Source of the DNA: Deroplatys truncata
Lineage: Eukaryota > Arthropoda > Insecta > Mantodea > Mantidae
Direction: 5' to 3'
Assembly: GCA_030765065.1 (NCBI GenBank)
Contig: CM060990.1
Span: 421,051,198-421,115,197 of the forward strand
DNA: 64,000 nt
This document shows, piece after piece, positions 35,061 through 47,175 of the stretch (positions are counted from its first letter, which is position 1; every line of letters starts with the position of its first letter). The position numbers and the translations under genes were made by a program. The notes below the pieces were generated by a model, which worked only from the letters and a program-made list of their open reading frames with translations, was not told the origin of the DNA and made no database searches.

Positions 35061-38000
35061 AGCAAGTATTATAAGGAATATAAGAAGAAACTATGTATAA
35101 TACTGGCACTCGCCTTAAGAAGCATCGTAAGCAGCAAACTACAGCACCACCGGCCCGCCTTGGGAGTAGTATAAGCATAGTATTCAGAATGGGAAGCAAC
35201 TATGTATATATTGCAGGCACTCGCTTTGAGATGCATCATAATCAGCCAGCTACTGCACAACCGACACAGGTAGCGAGTCGTATTGACAAGTAAAGTCAGC
35301 AATATTAGAAGGAGCTATCTATACAATGCTGGCGCTCACATTGAGAAGTAATATGCACAGCGAATTACTGCACGTTGCTATGGAGTAGCGTAAACAATAT
35401 CAGATGGAACTGAGTACACAGTTCTCGCTCATGTTTTGAGAAGCATCGTGAACAGCGAACTACTACACCACTGGCGGAGCAAGAGAGCACTATTGACAAG
35501 TGTAGTGAGCAATATCGGAAGCAGCTATGTAAACAATGCTGGCACTCGGCTTGAGTGGCATCGTGAACAGCGAATTACTATAGCACTGGAACAAATAGGA
35601 AGTAGTATTGATAAACGTAATAAGCAATATTCCAAACAACTATCTATACAATACCGGCACTCGCCTTGAGAAACAATGTCAGCACTGAACTACTACACCC
35701 TGGCTAAGCTAGAAGTAATACTGATGAGCATAATATGCAATATCACAAGCAAACATGTACATATTGCTGGCACTCGGCTTGAGAAGCATGTGGGCGGCGA
35801 ACTATTCTTCCACTGACCCGGCTATGTGGTAGTATTGACAAGCATGGTATTCAAAATCAGAAGGAATCATGTATTCAATGCTGACACTCTCCGTGTGAAG
35901 CATTGTAAGAAGCGAACTACTGCAACAATGGCTCAGCTGGGGAGAAGTATTGAGGATAGTAACCAGAATCCATAGCAACTGCGTATACAATGCTGGCACT
36001 CATTTTGAAAAGCATCGTTAACAGCGAAATATTGATTTACTGGCCAGCTAGAGGGTATAATGTTGACCAATATGGTAAGGAATATCAGAAGCAAAACTGT
36101 ATATAAAGCTGGCGCTCACCTTGAAATGCATCGTGAACACTACAGTACTGGCCCAACAAGGGAATACTATTGACAAGTATAGTAAGCAATATTAGAAGCA
36201 ACTATGTATACAATGCTGGCACTCGCCTTGAGAAGCATCTTGAGTAGTGAACTACTGCAATACCGGCCAAGCTATGGAATAGTATTGACAAGCGTTGTAA
36301 GCAATGTGACAAAAAGCCATGTATACAATGCTGGCACTCGCCTTGAGAAATATCGTGAGCAGCGAACTAATAAAGCACTGGCCCAAGTATGGAGTAGTAT
36401 TCAGAAGCATAGTAACCAATATCAGAAGCTGTTATGTATGCAGTGTTGTCTTCCTCATTCTGTAGAATCCTGAGCAGTGGACTGACACGCCACTGGCCCA
36501 GCTGTGGAGTACTGTTGACAAGCATAGTAAGCAATATCAGAAGCAGCTGTGTATATAATGCTCACACTCACCTTGAGAAGCATCATCAGAAGCGAGCTAC
36601 GTGACCACCACTGGCCCAGCTGGGGAGTAGTATTGACAAGTATTCTAAGCAATATCAGAAGCAAGTATGTATACAATGCTGGCACCCCACTTGTGAAGCA
36701 TTGCATGCAATTAACTACTTCTGCACTGGCGCAGCTAGAATGTAGTACTGACAAGCATTATAAGCAACATCGGAAGCAGCTATGTTTACAATGCTGGTAC
36801 TCGCTTTGAGGATTACTGTGAGCAGCGAACTACTGCAGCACTGGCCCAGTTAGGATGTAGCATTAACAAGTATAGCAAGCAGTATAAGAAGCAACTATGT
36901 ATGCAATGCTGGCACTCGGGTTGAGAAGCACCATGAGCAGCGAACTATTGCAGCAGTGGCATAAGTAATGATTTGTATTGACAAGCACAGTATGCAATAT
37001 CAAAAGAAACTACGTATAGTGCTGGCGCTCCACTTGTGAAGCATCATGGTCAGCGAACTGCTGCATCACTGGCCTTGATGGGGAGTAGTATTGACAAGCA
37101 CCTTAAGCAATATCAGAAACAACTGTGTATGCAATACTGGCACTCACCTTAAGAGGCGTCGTTTGCAGCGAACTATTGCAATACTGACCCAGCTAGGGAG
37201 TAGTAATGATAAGCGTGGTAAGCAATATCAAAAGCAACTATGTATACAATGCTGACAGTCGCTTTGAGAAGGATCATAATCAACCAACTACTGCACCACT
37301 GGGTCTGTTAGGGAGTAGTATTGACAAGCATTATAAGCAATATCAGAAACAATTGCGTATACAATGCTGGCATTCACCTTGAAAACCATCGTTTGCAGCA
37401 AACTACTGCAACAGAGGCCCAACTAGGGAATATTAGTGATATGCATCATAAGCAATACCACAAACAACGATGTATGCAATGCTGGCACTCCCCTTGAGAA
37501 GCATATTTTGCAGCGAACTACTGCAACACTGGCCGAGCTACGGATTAGTATTGATAAGCGTAATGAGCAATACAATATCTGAAGCATCTATGTATACAAT
37601 AGTGGTACTCTCCTTGAGAGGCATAGTTTGCAGTGAACTACTGCAACACTGACCCAGCTAAGCGTAGAAAGCAATATTAGAGGCAACTATGTATACAATG
37701 CTGGCACTCGCCTTAAGAAGCATCGTAATCAGGGAACTGCTGTACCACTGGCCCTAGCTAGGGAGTAGTATTTCATAAGCAATATCAAAAACAACTGTAT
37801 ATACAATGCTGCCACTCGCCTTGTGAAGCATCGTTTGCAGCGAACTACTGCAGCATTGGCCAAGCTAACCGTAGTAAGCAATATTAGAAGCAACTATGTA
37901 TACAATGCTGACACTCGCCTTAAGAAGCTTTGTGAGCAGGAACTGCTGCCACACCGGCTCAACTATAGATTAGTATTGTGAAGGATAGTAAGCAATCTCA

Positions 38001-38227
38001 GAAGCAACTATACATTCAATGCTGATATTCGTTTTGAGAATCATCGCGAGCAGCGAACTGCTGTACCACTCCTCAACCAAGGAGTCGTGTTGACCAGCAT
38101 ATTAAGCAAGATCAGAAGCAACTATGGATACAATGCTGGCACTCGCCTTGAGAAGCTTTGTGAGCTGGGAACTACTGAATTACTGACCCAGTTACCAGAT
38201 GTATTGACAATCATAATAAGCAATAAG

Positions 38228-38757
38228 AGTATTGTGGGTTGTACAACGGAAGGAACACCTCGCGCTCTTAAACCTACATAGATCCATTGCGGCTACCACC
38301 CACCCCCCAACAGGAATGGATGATGTGTAGGCATCTCAGGAGGTTACAGGCCGCAGCATTCAGGCGAAATGGACAAGCAGGATTTGCTAAGAAATCCAGG
38401 CTCCAAGATCCGTTCCACTGCAAGAGCTGCCGAGAGAGGGCAATTAACGACGCGTTGACCATGTATCCCTCTAGTGAGCACGCGGGTACTCTTTCCTTTG
38501 AGCAAATATCTGCTCCATATATGCCGCACCGCCACACACCATGAAGTTTAAAAGCACACCTGAAAGATGAGAAGGAGCGGAAATGATAGCGAAATGTTGG
38601 AAAGGAAATCGTGCTAGATGAGAAACCACCATAGCAATCGCCTACCGACCAGGAAAGACCACGAAAGCTCCAATGTAAGAGTTGACATTCGATAGGAATG
38701 AAACCTGGGACGTTCCAAATGCGAGCCATACACTTACCGAGGAGCCATCTCGTTCGT
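38228..38757 (-). mobile_element. tRNA-derived SINE (family 1), near full length, in satellite
   Basis: On the minus strand the head GAGATGGCTCCTCGGTAAG and CCAGGTTTCATTCC resemble degenerate A and B boxes. The body (TTTCGTGGTCTTTCCTGGTCGG onward) extends about 450 bp to GATCTATGTAGGTTT and a GCGAGGTGTTCC tail. Satellite sequence resumes at about 38758 at the point in the monomer where it stopped at about 38227. Related copies are at 2.1-2.5 and 17.7-18.05 kb. Confidence 0.75.
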
Positions 38758-39322
38758 CAGTACCAGTAGTAGCTATGTACTTCAACAGTGGTACATATCC
38801 TGAGTAGCTTTGGCAGCAATACCTACTGCAGTACTGTCCCAGTTGGGCAATATTGCTAGCAAGTAAAACACGCAGTGTCGCTAAAAATTATGTACTGTGA
38901 TACTGGCACTCACTGCGAGTAGCATCGTAAATAGTGTCGTGTTGCAGTGCTGCTCCGGCTAAGGAGTAGTACCGGAAAGTAGAGTATTTAATATCGGTAG
39001 CTATGATGTACTGGAATACTGGTATTCATTGTAACACCCTCAACAGTGATGTCCGTAAGACCCTGTACACATAATAAATAATTATGATAACGATCGTCTT
39101 CTGCACTACCGGCACTCATATTGAGTAATATCAACGTATGATTTTTAACGATGTTATCAACTGCCGAGTCATGCAGCCGGCTTCAGGGATCATAAATGTT
39201 ATTCCGCAGAGGTTTTTTATATGCTAGTATATCGACTTGTTACGGCTGTCTTATTTAGGCACGCTTATATGCCATTTTCTTGCACCGGCTTCGAAGTCCC
39301 AGTTTTGAGTAATGAAAATTGG

Positions 39323-39595
39323 GTACTCTCTGTTCAGTGGCGTTTTAGCTAGCGGGGTAGGGTAGCTGAACTTTCAGATAAAGCTTTAGCTGGTGGTAGG
39401 GGTACACATTATGTCGAACTCCTGCTACGCGTGATGCGTACAGTAAAAAAACCGCCAACAATCTTTCACTGTTGCGCGTCTTAGCCCCTCACTTACCTAA
39501 TGCCAAATAGACACTACCCCCTTCCAGTGGTTAAACCCATACCTGCTTGGAAGCGCCCCCACCTATTAGCTAAAATATCGCTGAAGAGACAGTAC
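39323..39595. mobile_element. Possible MITE of about 270 bp with 30-bp imperfect TIRs
   Basis: The left end GTACTCTCTGTTCAGTGGCG followed by TTTTAGCTA is matched by the complemented right end GTACTGTCTCTTCAGCGATA followed by TTTTAGCTA. GGGG-rich blocks lie just inside both ends. A target duplication was not established and the superfamily is unassigned. Confidence 0.5.
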
Positions 39596-41570
39596 TCCAC
39601 CAACTGCATCACAAAAGTCAATATCTTGACTAATACGTATTATACTGCTGTATAATTTATTAAGAAATAAGATGTGTATTTCACGCTATATGCCCATAAC
39701 ATTTCCTTGTACACATATCTGTGCCGCTAAGTTAGAAATCCGCTTGCCATGTCTCTAGCCTAAAACCTCAGTTTCCTGGCTATCGTACACTTGACTATTT
39801 TATTTATTTTATGTCTAAACTCTGTGTTCTGCTTAAACGCCCATTTTAAGGAGTTTCTACCCTTCAAATTTGATAATGTATGCAGTTTTTAAAAATATTT
39901 GGAATCATACATATACATTTAGCATAATCTAACGGGCTTTTGAATTTGTAGAACCGCTACATAGCTGAAATAAAAATTGTTTTACCAGGAAGCGGTGCTG
40001 TTGGAGGGGACTATTAACCTGAATATTCCGAACCAATGATATTAGGGAATCTTGTAGTTTCCTAAAATTAATATATGTGTATATTTATTTATTTATTTTT
40101 CAATGCATTCCATTTGTCGTATTTGGAAGGATCATTTTGTGTATTATGTATTCAAATAGCATCCAAAAGATTCATATTATATACGTATTTTCAGTTCTCT
40201 GGCACGGATTTGCACTGTCCAGAACACACACACTTACAGATCTATATAGTAATGGTCTGTGCGACGACAGATTTAATTTTAGCCCCAAAAGCCTGAAGAA
40301 ATGTACGATAATACATTGTAACACAAATTATTCGCTGTCGGGATATAAGCAGAGCAGGAACTAATAGAGAAATACAGCATTGTATATTAAGGTTGTATAT
40401 CTAACATATTATTTTTATCATAATCATTTTTATCATAATCATTGTTATTATTAACAATTCTTTCAACTTCTGCAACTTTTAAAGCACGTATTTTTGTAAC
40501 GTTTTTGAGCTTTAATTGCTTAGTTCTTAAACTATATGTACCTGGTTCTCGAATTTAATGCAGTTTTGCTTACGTACATTATATTTTTTAAACTATATAG
40601 ATCACCACCTTGATTATTTGCTTAAATATGTAATGAGCATCACGTTACTATGTCGTCAGCTGCACAGCAGGATATTAACTGAAACAAGCAAGCACTGTGG
40701 AATGTACAGTTGCAAAAATATTTGGCAAGGTGCAAATGGGCAAGACGGCAACTGTGCGCAATAAGTAATAGTAATGCGAGAGAGGAGGTGGAGGTAGGTG
40801 GTGGCATAATCCGAGATGGCTGTCACTCGTTTTGGCTCACTATTGATGATGTAAGATGGTTGCTATATCTAGGTGGATGTGGGTTTGGATTATGAAGGGT
40901 AACCCAGGATGAAGTAGTGTGTAATCTGAGGGAAAGCTGAGACAGTTGGAAGAAGTAGAAATCAGTATTAAAGGTGGTGTAATTTGTAGGGAAGGAAGTA
41001 GCAGTAGGAGAGCATAAGACAGTGATCATTTGCGAGTTCAGATAAAACTATCTTAACATACCAGGTGGGTAGATTTCTTAGGTATACGTGCTATGTCAAC
41101 CAGGAACACTATGAGATGTACCCAGTCAGCCATTAGCATCACAAAACGAGCTATAGCATCGTCTTACAAATATGTAGCTGGTACTGAACTACCCTCTGTG
41201 GGGAGGTATCTGGCGTTCGATCAGTCAAATCTAGGCATAGTATACTTCCAGTAAATTAACTAAAAGGTTTTCGTAAAACTTCATCATTAATATACTGGTG
41301 AGGTTTAGAAGCTCGGATAACAAGTATGGAGGGGGAGAGAGAGAAAGAAAGATAATGAGAGTGAAAGAGGGAGAAAGAGAGAGCGATGTCTTCTAACTCT
41401 TTATAAAGAGCACCGTGCATTATAATTAAGCTTAAAGGGCCATAAGACGAAATACTATAGGCTATACTACATTAACATTTTATCTTTTAGGTGTCTCTCT
41501 TATCTGGCACTAGAAGATACTCTTCCTATCCCCCCTTTTAGAGCATCCATCACTATGCCTCTAAAAAGCT
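39596..41570. other. No gene recognised; AT-rich, with a GA-rich tract
   Basis: About 2 kb with only short frames lacking motifs. A purine-rich GAGAGAAAGAAAGA stretch lies at about 41330-41390. Its far end adjoins the 3' end of the first DNA polymerase remnant, so part of it may be trailing sequence of that virus-like element. Confidence 0.4.
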
Positions 41571-42358
41571 TGTGCGAGAGATAATTGGGTAAAATCCCAT
41601 TTTCCACACTAAGGTCTCTGAGAAAACCACTATCTCAAAGTGTATCACATTGTTTTATGCACTGTTCACAATGTTGTAATGTGTATATGTATGTATGTGC
41701 AGATATCCCAACATCTGCAATCACTGTCTTGTCATGTAAGCCGATAGCGGGATTTCATTAGCTTCTCCTAATGCGACAGTATGCTGATGACACTGGATGA
41801 AATTCATTGGTGTTCTTATGATTTCATTAGTCCTAGGGGAACCCACATAGATATCAAATGTGATGTATTGTCTAATAGCGCTATGTTTGATACCATTAAT
41901 ATTTTTTTCAAGCTCCCATCAATATCGAGAGCGTATATTTTAGGTCTGAGACTGATAAAGCGTTAAACAATTTTACTATTAGCTTCATTTTAATTTTCGA
42001 AAAATTAAACATTGGATACATGATTTACTGAATAATCGGATGCAAATAGATGCTGTAGAAGGTGCAGTTTATCCTGATGTACATTTCTTGTAGTCACTTG
42101 ATGAATAGGGAATTTTTATCCGTATATACGAGCTTGAAGCTTTCAACTGCGCAACACAGCAATAGTACAACACATTGATGCGAGTGCATAACCGTTTCAG
42201 AAATACCTAGAACATGCATAGGAGCATATGTGAAGCCATATGAACAGCAGCCAGATTAGGGCAGTATAAGGTTCTATCAATTCATGTTGGTTTATCATTA
42301 ACGTTTCCAGAGTAGTGTCTGCTACAAGTCGCATGTCTCTACGATTCCGTGTAGTTTC

Positions 42359-44116
42359 GATTAGCAGACGTTTTTCGCATTGATATTTTGCCCACGCTTT
42401 AACTGCCCACATAAGCTTCTTTCCTATGAATTTCTTTTGTCCTCAAAATATTTAACAGGTGAAATTCTTCCATGGATACTTTACCTACACACAATTCTTG
42501 CCGTTATTTCTTTAGTCCTTTTATGATATTCACCGGTTCTTGTTTCACATAACCATATAATTACAGTAACTTCTTCCTTATAAGATTTCAAATTTTCGGT
42601 TAAAATGTTTTAGTTATGGCAAGGATAATATCCCCTACGAAATCGTAATATATGTTGGAACATGTATATTACAGGTATAAATACCGTGGAGCCAATAAAC
42701 GGAAATCCCGAAAATATTGGCGTTATCAGAATTGGGGAGCCGGCAATGGGTCTTGCAATTTCAATACAGAAGAAACAATCAACGTCCTAAAATTAAAGGT
42801 ACACACGCACGAAAGTGACAGCTGTGAAGCAACCGTTCAAGAAGCAATCCGGAACATTAAGATGGAAGCAGAAGTACATATAATCCACCATCTGCATCAA
42901 ATTACGAAGAAGAAATAAATCCATTTTGGAAGAGGTGGTACAAATGAACTTGCCAGAGCAAAATATAACTCTTCGGAATATTAATAGGTATCAGAACAAG
43001 ATGCACAGATATATTCCGCTCACTTTGGCAGATATGTAATTAAGAACTTCTTACAACACGAAACTCGCTAACAATAGATTTCTATTATACGACTTCGACT
43101 CCGAAACTCCAAGCAGGTTTGCCATATTTTGCACGGAGAGAATGTTAGTTTAAAGTGCAACATAGTTTGCCATAGGTGCCATATGTTCTGTCAGTTATGT
43201 ACGATACTTGGGCTGGTGTACAATTATGTATTCCCGCTTGCCAAAGTGTTTACCAGCAAGCCACATACGCAGCATTGTTCAGTACCTTAAAGACTAGGGC
43301 TCATGAACAGAATTTGCAACTTCAACCCACAACAGTCCTCTGTGATTTTGAAATGACTTCAATGATTGTGCTAGGAAGTGTGCTTCCTGAAACACATACC
43401 CAGAACTGCCTTTTCCACTTTTCACAGGCTATACTGAGGTATGCTGTCACACAATGCCGTTTTAAGGTTCTGTACAGAGGAAACCAAGACATGTGGAATC
43501 CTATACGAATGCTACTCGCGATTCTGCTTGTGCCCATTGAAGATATTGTGGACGCATTTGACACGATAATGGATTACGTTGTTGAACTGACATCTTATGT
43601 AGAAATGACGCACATTAGAGGGAGACGCGCTAGACGACTTCTGACGAGCTTTGCCCTCTCGGTATGCGCCACATGCATGTAATGTTTATAATGCTATATT
43701 GAATGGGTCTGACCAATAATGTTGCGAAAGGCTGGCAATCCAAGCGCCAGAAGGTGATACGAAGACATCATGCCTCAATATGGAGGTTTATAGATCACAT
43801 TATAAGGAATGCCGGCCACAATAAAATGGTCATGACACAATCGGTTGGGAACCATAAAATGGTAAAAAGGACCATAAATAATAAAAACAACAAACCCTTA
43901 TGAAAAAATAGAATAATAAGAAGCCAACAATTATATGAAAAATGCAGGAAAAATATTCCTCTGGGCGAAATGTATTACGGACGAATTATCATTTCGTAAA
44001 AAGCTTACCATCAATATTACTGTGGGCAAAATATTTGTGGTCAAACTGTCCGTGTCCAGTTTTGTTATCGACAAAATATTTGTTGTCAAGAATTCAAGGG
44101 AAATATGTCCTGCAAT
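42359..44116 (+). mobile_element. MULE-like element inserted in polymerase remnant A
   Basis: A 1758-bp block separates two parts of the polymerase remnant. It is flanked by the 9-mers TGTAGTTTC (42350-42358) and TATGTTTTC (44117-44125), which agree at six of nine positions and fit a diverged 9-bp target duplication, the usual size for Mutator-like elements. Both sit at the same place in the polymerase frame. Ends are weakly inverted (ATTAGCAGACGTTTTTCGC and, complemented, ATTGCAGGACATATTTCCC). Confidence 0.7.
42652..43903 (+). pseudogene. MULE-type transposase with FLYWCH-like N-terminus, decayed
   Basis: The first frame (42652-42918) has a Trp-rich segment YWRYQNWGAGNGSCN and LKVHTHESDSCEA, resembling a FLYWCH-type zinc finger, then an EAIRNIK helix. 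The central frame (43176-43682) contains the MULE core PTTVLCDFEMTSM with a catalytic Asp, and QNCLFHFSQAILR, a hallmark CxxHxxQ-type segment. The C-terminal frame (43703-43903) reads LTNNVAKGWQSKRQ and HHASIWRFIDHI, typical of the tail. The region expected to hold the first Asp (usually in a DGTF motif) is degraded near 43170, and stops separate the parts. A domesticated gene is unlikely given this decay. Confidence 0.78.
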
Positions 44117-44783
44117 TATGTTTTCTGTAGTTTTTTACAAACACGATTTGTTAAAAAACTTGTGTAAATCGATTTCAAACGTATTTCTTACCTCCACTCG
44201 TAGGTTGTTATATTAAAAGCAGATTTTGACCACCGGAACTGAAGAAACTGAAGTGTTCTATATACTTTAACTACTCGTAGTGCATGCAAAAGAGAACGTT
44301 TTAAAGACGTGTAATGAACTACTTAGTTATTCCTAGTTCCAAGATATGCAATTAGTTTCTTTGAAGATATCTCCTTAAGCGTCGCACATTCAGGTAGGAA
44401 AGACAAATAATTATGGAGACCATGCAGTTCTGCAGAATAATTCCATAAACTCCCAAAAAATAACATATCCTTGAGGATTTTCTTCCCGTAATGTTTGTAT
44501 ATTAAAACTGTTTGGAGAAAACTCACTCAAATCTAACATAAGGAAGAGGTTGCATTATCTAAACATGTTCTTATTTGCGTCTTTCTAACTGCTAAATCGA
44601 GAAGGCTTCTGAGGACCGATAGACTCCATATAGATGTTGCTAGCTTCAGCATACTGATGGGTAACTTGATACAGTTCGCCTTTCATAACAGGCTCTGCCA
44701 TGAGAAGCTGATAATAAACCAGCAACAACTCTAGCTCAATTCTTGTAGATAGAAACATAACATCGCACGTAGGACCTGGATAA

Positions 44784-45315
44784 CCGAGGCGGGATCGCTC
44801 AGGTGGTTGTGTCTGTGGCCCGCATTTGGGAGATCCTGTGTTCGATTCCCATAGCCACCTTCCTGACCCCGGGTTGCCAGGAGAATGCTGGGAAGGATAA
44901 TTATATCCCCGTAATTTCCTGTCTGTTCATTTCGTTCCATTAATCATTTCATTATTCCTTCACTTCGTTTTGTCTTTTTCATGGTTGGAAGTGTCAGCAA
45001 TGGAGTTTCGGTGCAGCGTGGCAGTGAAAAAGGATCTCTCTGTGTACCTTTTCCTTTCCTCGGCCTTCGGATGGTTGCCGGGGTATAAGGACCGCCCCCG
45101 GCGAGGGCGTTAGACCCCAAGTCGGGCGGGGTTCCCGGTCTGCCTGTCCGGTTCGTTTATATCTGTAAACTTTAGGGACCCTGTTATTTGCTGTTCCGTC
45201 AGTCCTGGTTCCGGTCGCCCGGTGTCTACCTTCACCTCATCCCTTCCTCCCGGGGGCGCCTCCTTAAGGGTGCGTACGGACTCCCTGGATCAGTACCGCA
45301 ATTTCCTCCATTTCT
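44784..45315 (+). mobile_element. tRNA-derived SINE with GC-rich body
   Basis: GATCGCTCAGGTGGTTGTG is A-box-like and TGTGTTCGATTCCCA a good B box about 45 bases later. A long GC-rich body follows (CCGCCCCCGGCGAGGGCG near 45091), ending about 45310. It abuts the polymerase remnant on its left. A related head type occurs in the family 1 SINEs, but the body is different. Confidence 0.7.
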
Positions 45316-45925
45316 CATTCCATTGCAAGATTTGGATATATGAAATATGTGCATTATAAGCTTTATGAGTTTTCATTGTTTTATTTCAAAATGTTTCGAA
45401 TACATCTGGAGGAGTATCACGGATATTAAATATAGATCACTATATTTTTTAAGTGTTTCACATTAAAGTTCCATATTCACATTAAAATGTCATATATTTT
45501 TGGTGTATTCATAGGGTTCACCAGTAATTTTTACTCAATTTGTTGTAGAATGTTACCTTTCGTAGTAGTTGAGTCGAATACAACCCATCCCATGAACTGA
45601 CATAATAATGTGGTAATACACCCGTGGACGTATCTTATCATCGAAATGGGTAAAAAACTTTGTATCTGTAAACCTTTCTTTCGTATTTTCTTCTCTGACA
45701 ATGGTTAAGGTTTTTTAATCTTCCCATGTTGTAACCGACGTTCTTCACATTTGCATTTTTAATTTACTGAACCCCCTTCACAATCCAATGTGGTAAGATG
45801 GCTACCGGGTTTTAAATTGAATTTAAAAACCTTGCGGGAACGTAAGCCCTATTTGGATTGTTATATGGGAAGAATATTAATAACAATATGTGAATAACAT
45901 GCAATGCTGAAAGTAGAAACAGATC
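45316..45925. other. No gene recognised
   Basis: AT-rich stretch with no supported feature. The missing upstream half of polymerase remnant A was looked for here and not found. Confidence 0.4.
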
Positions 45926-46015
45926 TAAAGCTCAATGCCATAGCCGGGACTTGAACACAGATCTCTCGCTTTCCGTGCGGTGCTGTGACCATTGAACTAC
46001 CACGGCACCATGCCG
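45926..46015 (-). mobile_element. tRNA-like sequence, probably a SINE head
   Basis: On the minus strand TGCCGTGGTAGTTCAATGG resembles acceptor plus A box and GTGTTCAAGTCCCGG a B box. A seven-pair acceptor helix (TGCCGTG with TATGGCA) can form. However, the anticodon stem pairs poorly and the loop lacks the invariant T before the anticodon position. It is therefore a tRNA relic or tRNA-derived SINE, not a working tRNA gene. Confidence 0.6.
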
Positions 46016-46640
46016 GTGTGACATTAAATTCGTCAACTGACAAGTTTTCCCAGTAGAACACCGAGCGTTTCACTTCAAAGATAAACCTCAACTGCGACTT
46101 ACTGTTCGTCAGTATGTACTTATTCCCGAGCATATCTATAGTTTAAACCAACCATAGAGTCAAGTTAGTATACCGGATGGAAGGTGATATATCATCATGC
46201 TTTTAAACTATGAAAGAGCACGTAGTTTTGAATGTTCTTCCTTCATAAGTTTTTACTTAAAGATTTCCGTTCCTGGGATAATTACTGTTTTATGTTGCAC
46301 AATATTGCAATACAGTAAATTCAACGGGCACTTTGCATTCAAAAGGTTCACTTTACAATCAGCAAGTTAAATTTTAATTCTTAAGCTTCTCGTGCTAGGG
46401 CAACGAACAAATAAAAACTTCGGGTATGCAAATAAACAGAAAACTACATATGATTGTAACGTAACCTAAATATCATACGGAACATAGAACTGAGGAAGCA
46501 TTTAAAATGTTACGCAAATTATTAACAGGAGCGGTTATTTATAAAGGTAAATAAAAGCCTGAGAAACTCAAGTTACAAAATCATGCGTACTTCATTTCTT
46601 TGTGAATTATGAAGCTTAGTGAATAATTAAAGCAAGACCA
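46016..46640. other. No gene recognised
   Basis: AT-rich stretch of about 600 bp with only short frames and no motif, repeat or RNA that I can support. Confidence 0.4.
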
Positions 46641-47175
46641 GAACACAAAATGAATGAAAACTTCTTTTCAATTATTAGAGAAAGTGTTCAAAATGCGTAC
46701 CGCTCGCCAACACATATGTTTCACTATGTTTCCTCCAGTTCTGCTGCACTCTACAAAGTACGTGCGGGATGTGTTTTTATTTCTTCCACTGCTCGAAGTA
46801 TTCTTTATAGCAACCTTTCCACACCAGGCACTTCTCTAATGTATAGGCGAGTTTTCATATCGCCCCAAAGAAAACAATCGATTGGATTTCGATCTGGTGG
46901 TTTGGTGGCCATCTTATTGGTCCATTCGGAGCGGTCCAGCGTTCTACGTAGGTGTGGCGTAGATTGCCACACACGGCTCTACTTATGTGCGGAGGTAGGT
47001 CGTCATGTAATAGCCACATATGTTTTCTTACTGCCAGGGGAACATCCTCAAGCAGAACTGAATTTCTTGAAGAAACTGGAGATAGACGGCTCCTGTCAAA
47101 ATCCAAGGAAGAATCCGGGGATCGATTAATGAGTTTCCTATGATTTCTGGCCAAACAGAACGCCGAAAGCGGTTC
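46641..47175 (-). pseudogene. Tc1/mariner-type transposase C-terminal remnant
   Basis: On the minus strand a 99-codon frame contains LLEDVPLAVRKHMWLLHDDL with the second catalytic Asp, then ERWTAPNGPIRWPPNHQIEI. This corresponds to the segment before the third acidic residue in the same DUF4817-associated family as the 14.3-kb and 51-kb copies. Here the SxDL motif has become HQIE, so the third Asp is lost. Downstream frames toward 46641 fit a decayed C-terminus. No terminal repeats were found. Plus-strand frames over the same stretch are by-products. Confidence 0.65.

Larger units (their letters stand above)
21980..39135. repeat. 115-bp satellite array, about 125 monomers
   Basis: Spacing between successive CAATGCTGGCACTCGCCTTG blocks is 115 bp in most cases (for example 36211, 36326, 36441, 36556), occasionally a few bases more. 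The monomer reads, in order, GCAATATCAGAAGCAACTAT, GTATACAATGCTGGCACTCG, CCTTGAGAAGCATCGTGAGC, AGCGAACTACTGCAGCACTG, GCCCAGCTAGGGAGTAGTAT and TGACAAGCATAGTAA. Monomers differ strongly from one another, so the array is old or at its margin. Both ends fade gradually (from about 21980 and to about 39135). The array is interrupted by a MITE, a Tigger-like element, a transposase fragment, a microsatellite and a SINE. The many open frames are not genes. Confidence 0.95.
41570..44783 (-). pseudogene. Virus-like family-B DNA polymerase remnant A, interrupted by a MULE
   Basis: On the minus strand, starting at 44783 where a SINE abuts it, the frames show LELLL with YQVTHQYAEASNIYM, then SAELHGLHNYLSFLPECATL, LIAYLGTRNN, VVHYTSLKRSLLHALRVVK and TFEIDLHKFF. 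After the MULE (42359-44116) follow RNRRDMRLVAD and VYTDKNSLF, and a C-terminal ISLRPKIYALDI segment. This order matches the palm-domain half of protein-primed B-family polymerases of Polinton/adintovirus-like elements. VYTDKNS corresponds to the YxDTDS motif C, with the second Asp changed to Asn. Many stops and frameshifts confirm decay. The exonuclease half is missing, cut off by the SINE or lost. Confidence 0.75.

Noticed and set aside
38274-38729. 151-codon minus-strand frame
   Set aside because: It coincides with the body of the family 1 SINE, which is non-coding and also present in broken form at 2.1-2.5 kb.
21980-39135. Dozens of open frames of 60-170 codons in the satellite, some with signal-peptide-like ends
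   Set aside because: They shift frame and strand from monomer to monomer, are not conserved, and are explained by chance openness of the repeat.
21980-39135. Regular spacing suggesting a CRISPR array
   Set aside because: The whole 115-bp unit is repeated and diverged, there are no unique spacers of constant length, no cas genes, and the sequence is eukaryotic.
42652-43903. A domesticated FLYWCH/MULE host gene
   Set aside because: The first catalytic motif is lost, stops separate the parts, and the element has a recognisable target duplication inside a dead polymerase, so a decayed transposon is simpler.
45926-46015. A functional tRNA gene on the minus strand
   Set aside because: The acceptor stem and boxes are present, but the anticodon stem is poor and the base before the anticodon is not T.
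46650-47129. 159-codon plus-strand frame
   Set aside because: It is antisense to a transposase remnant whose catalytic motifs are clear on the minus strand.
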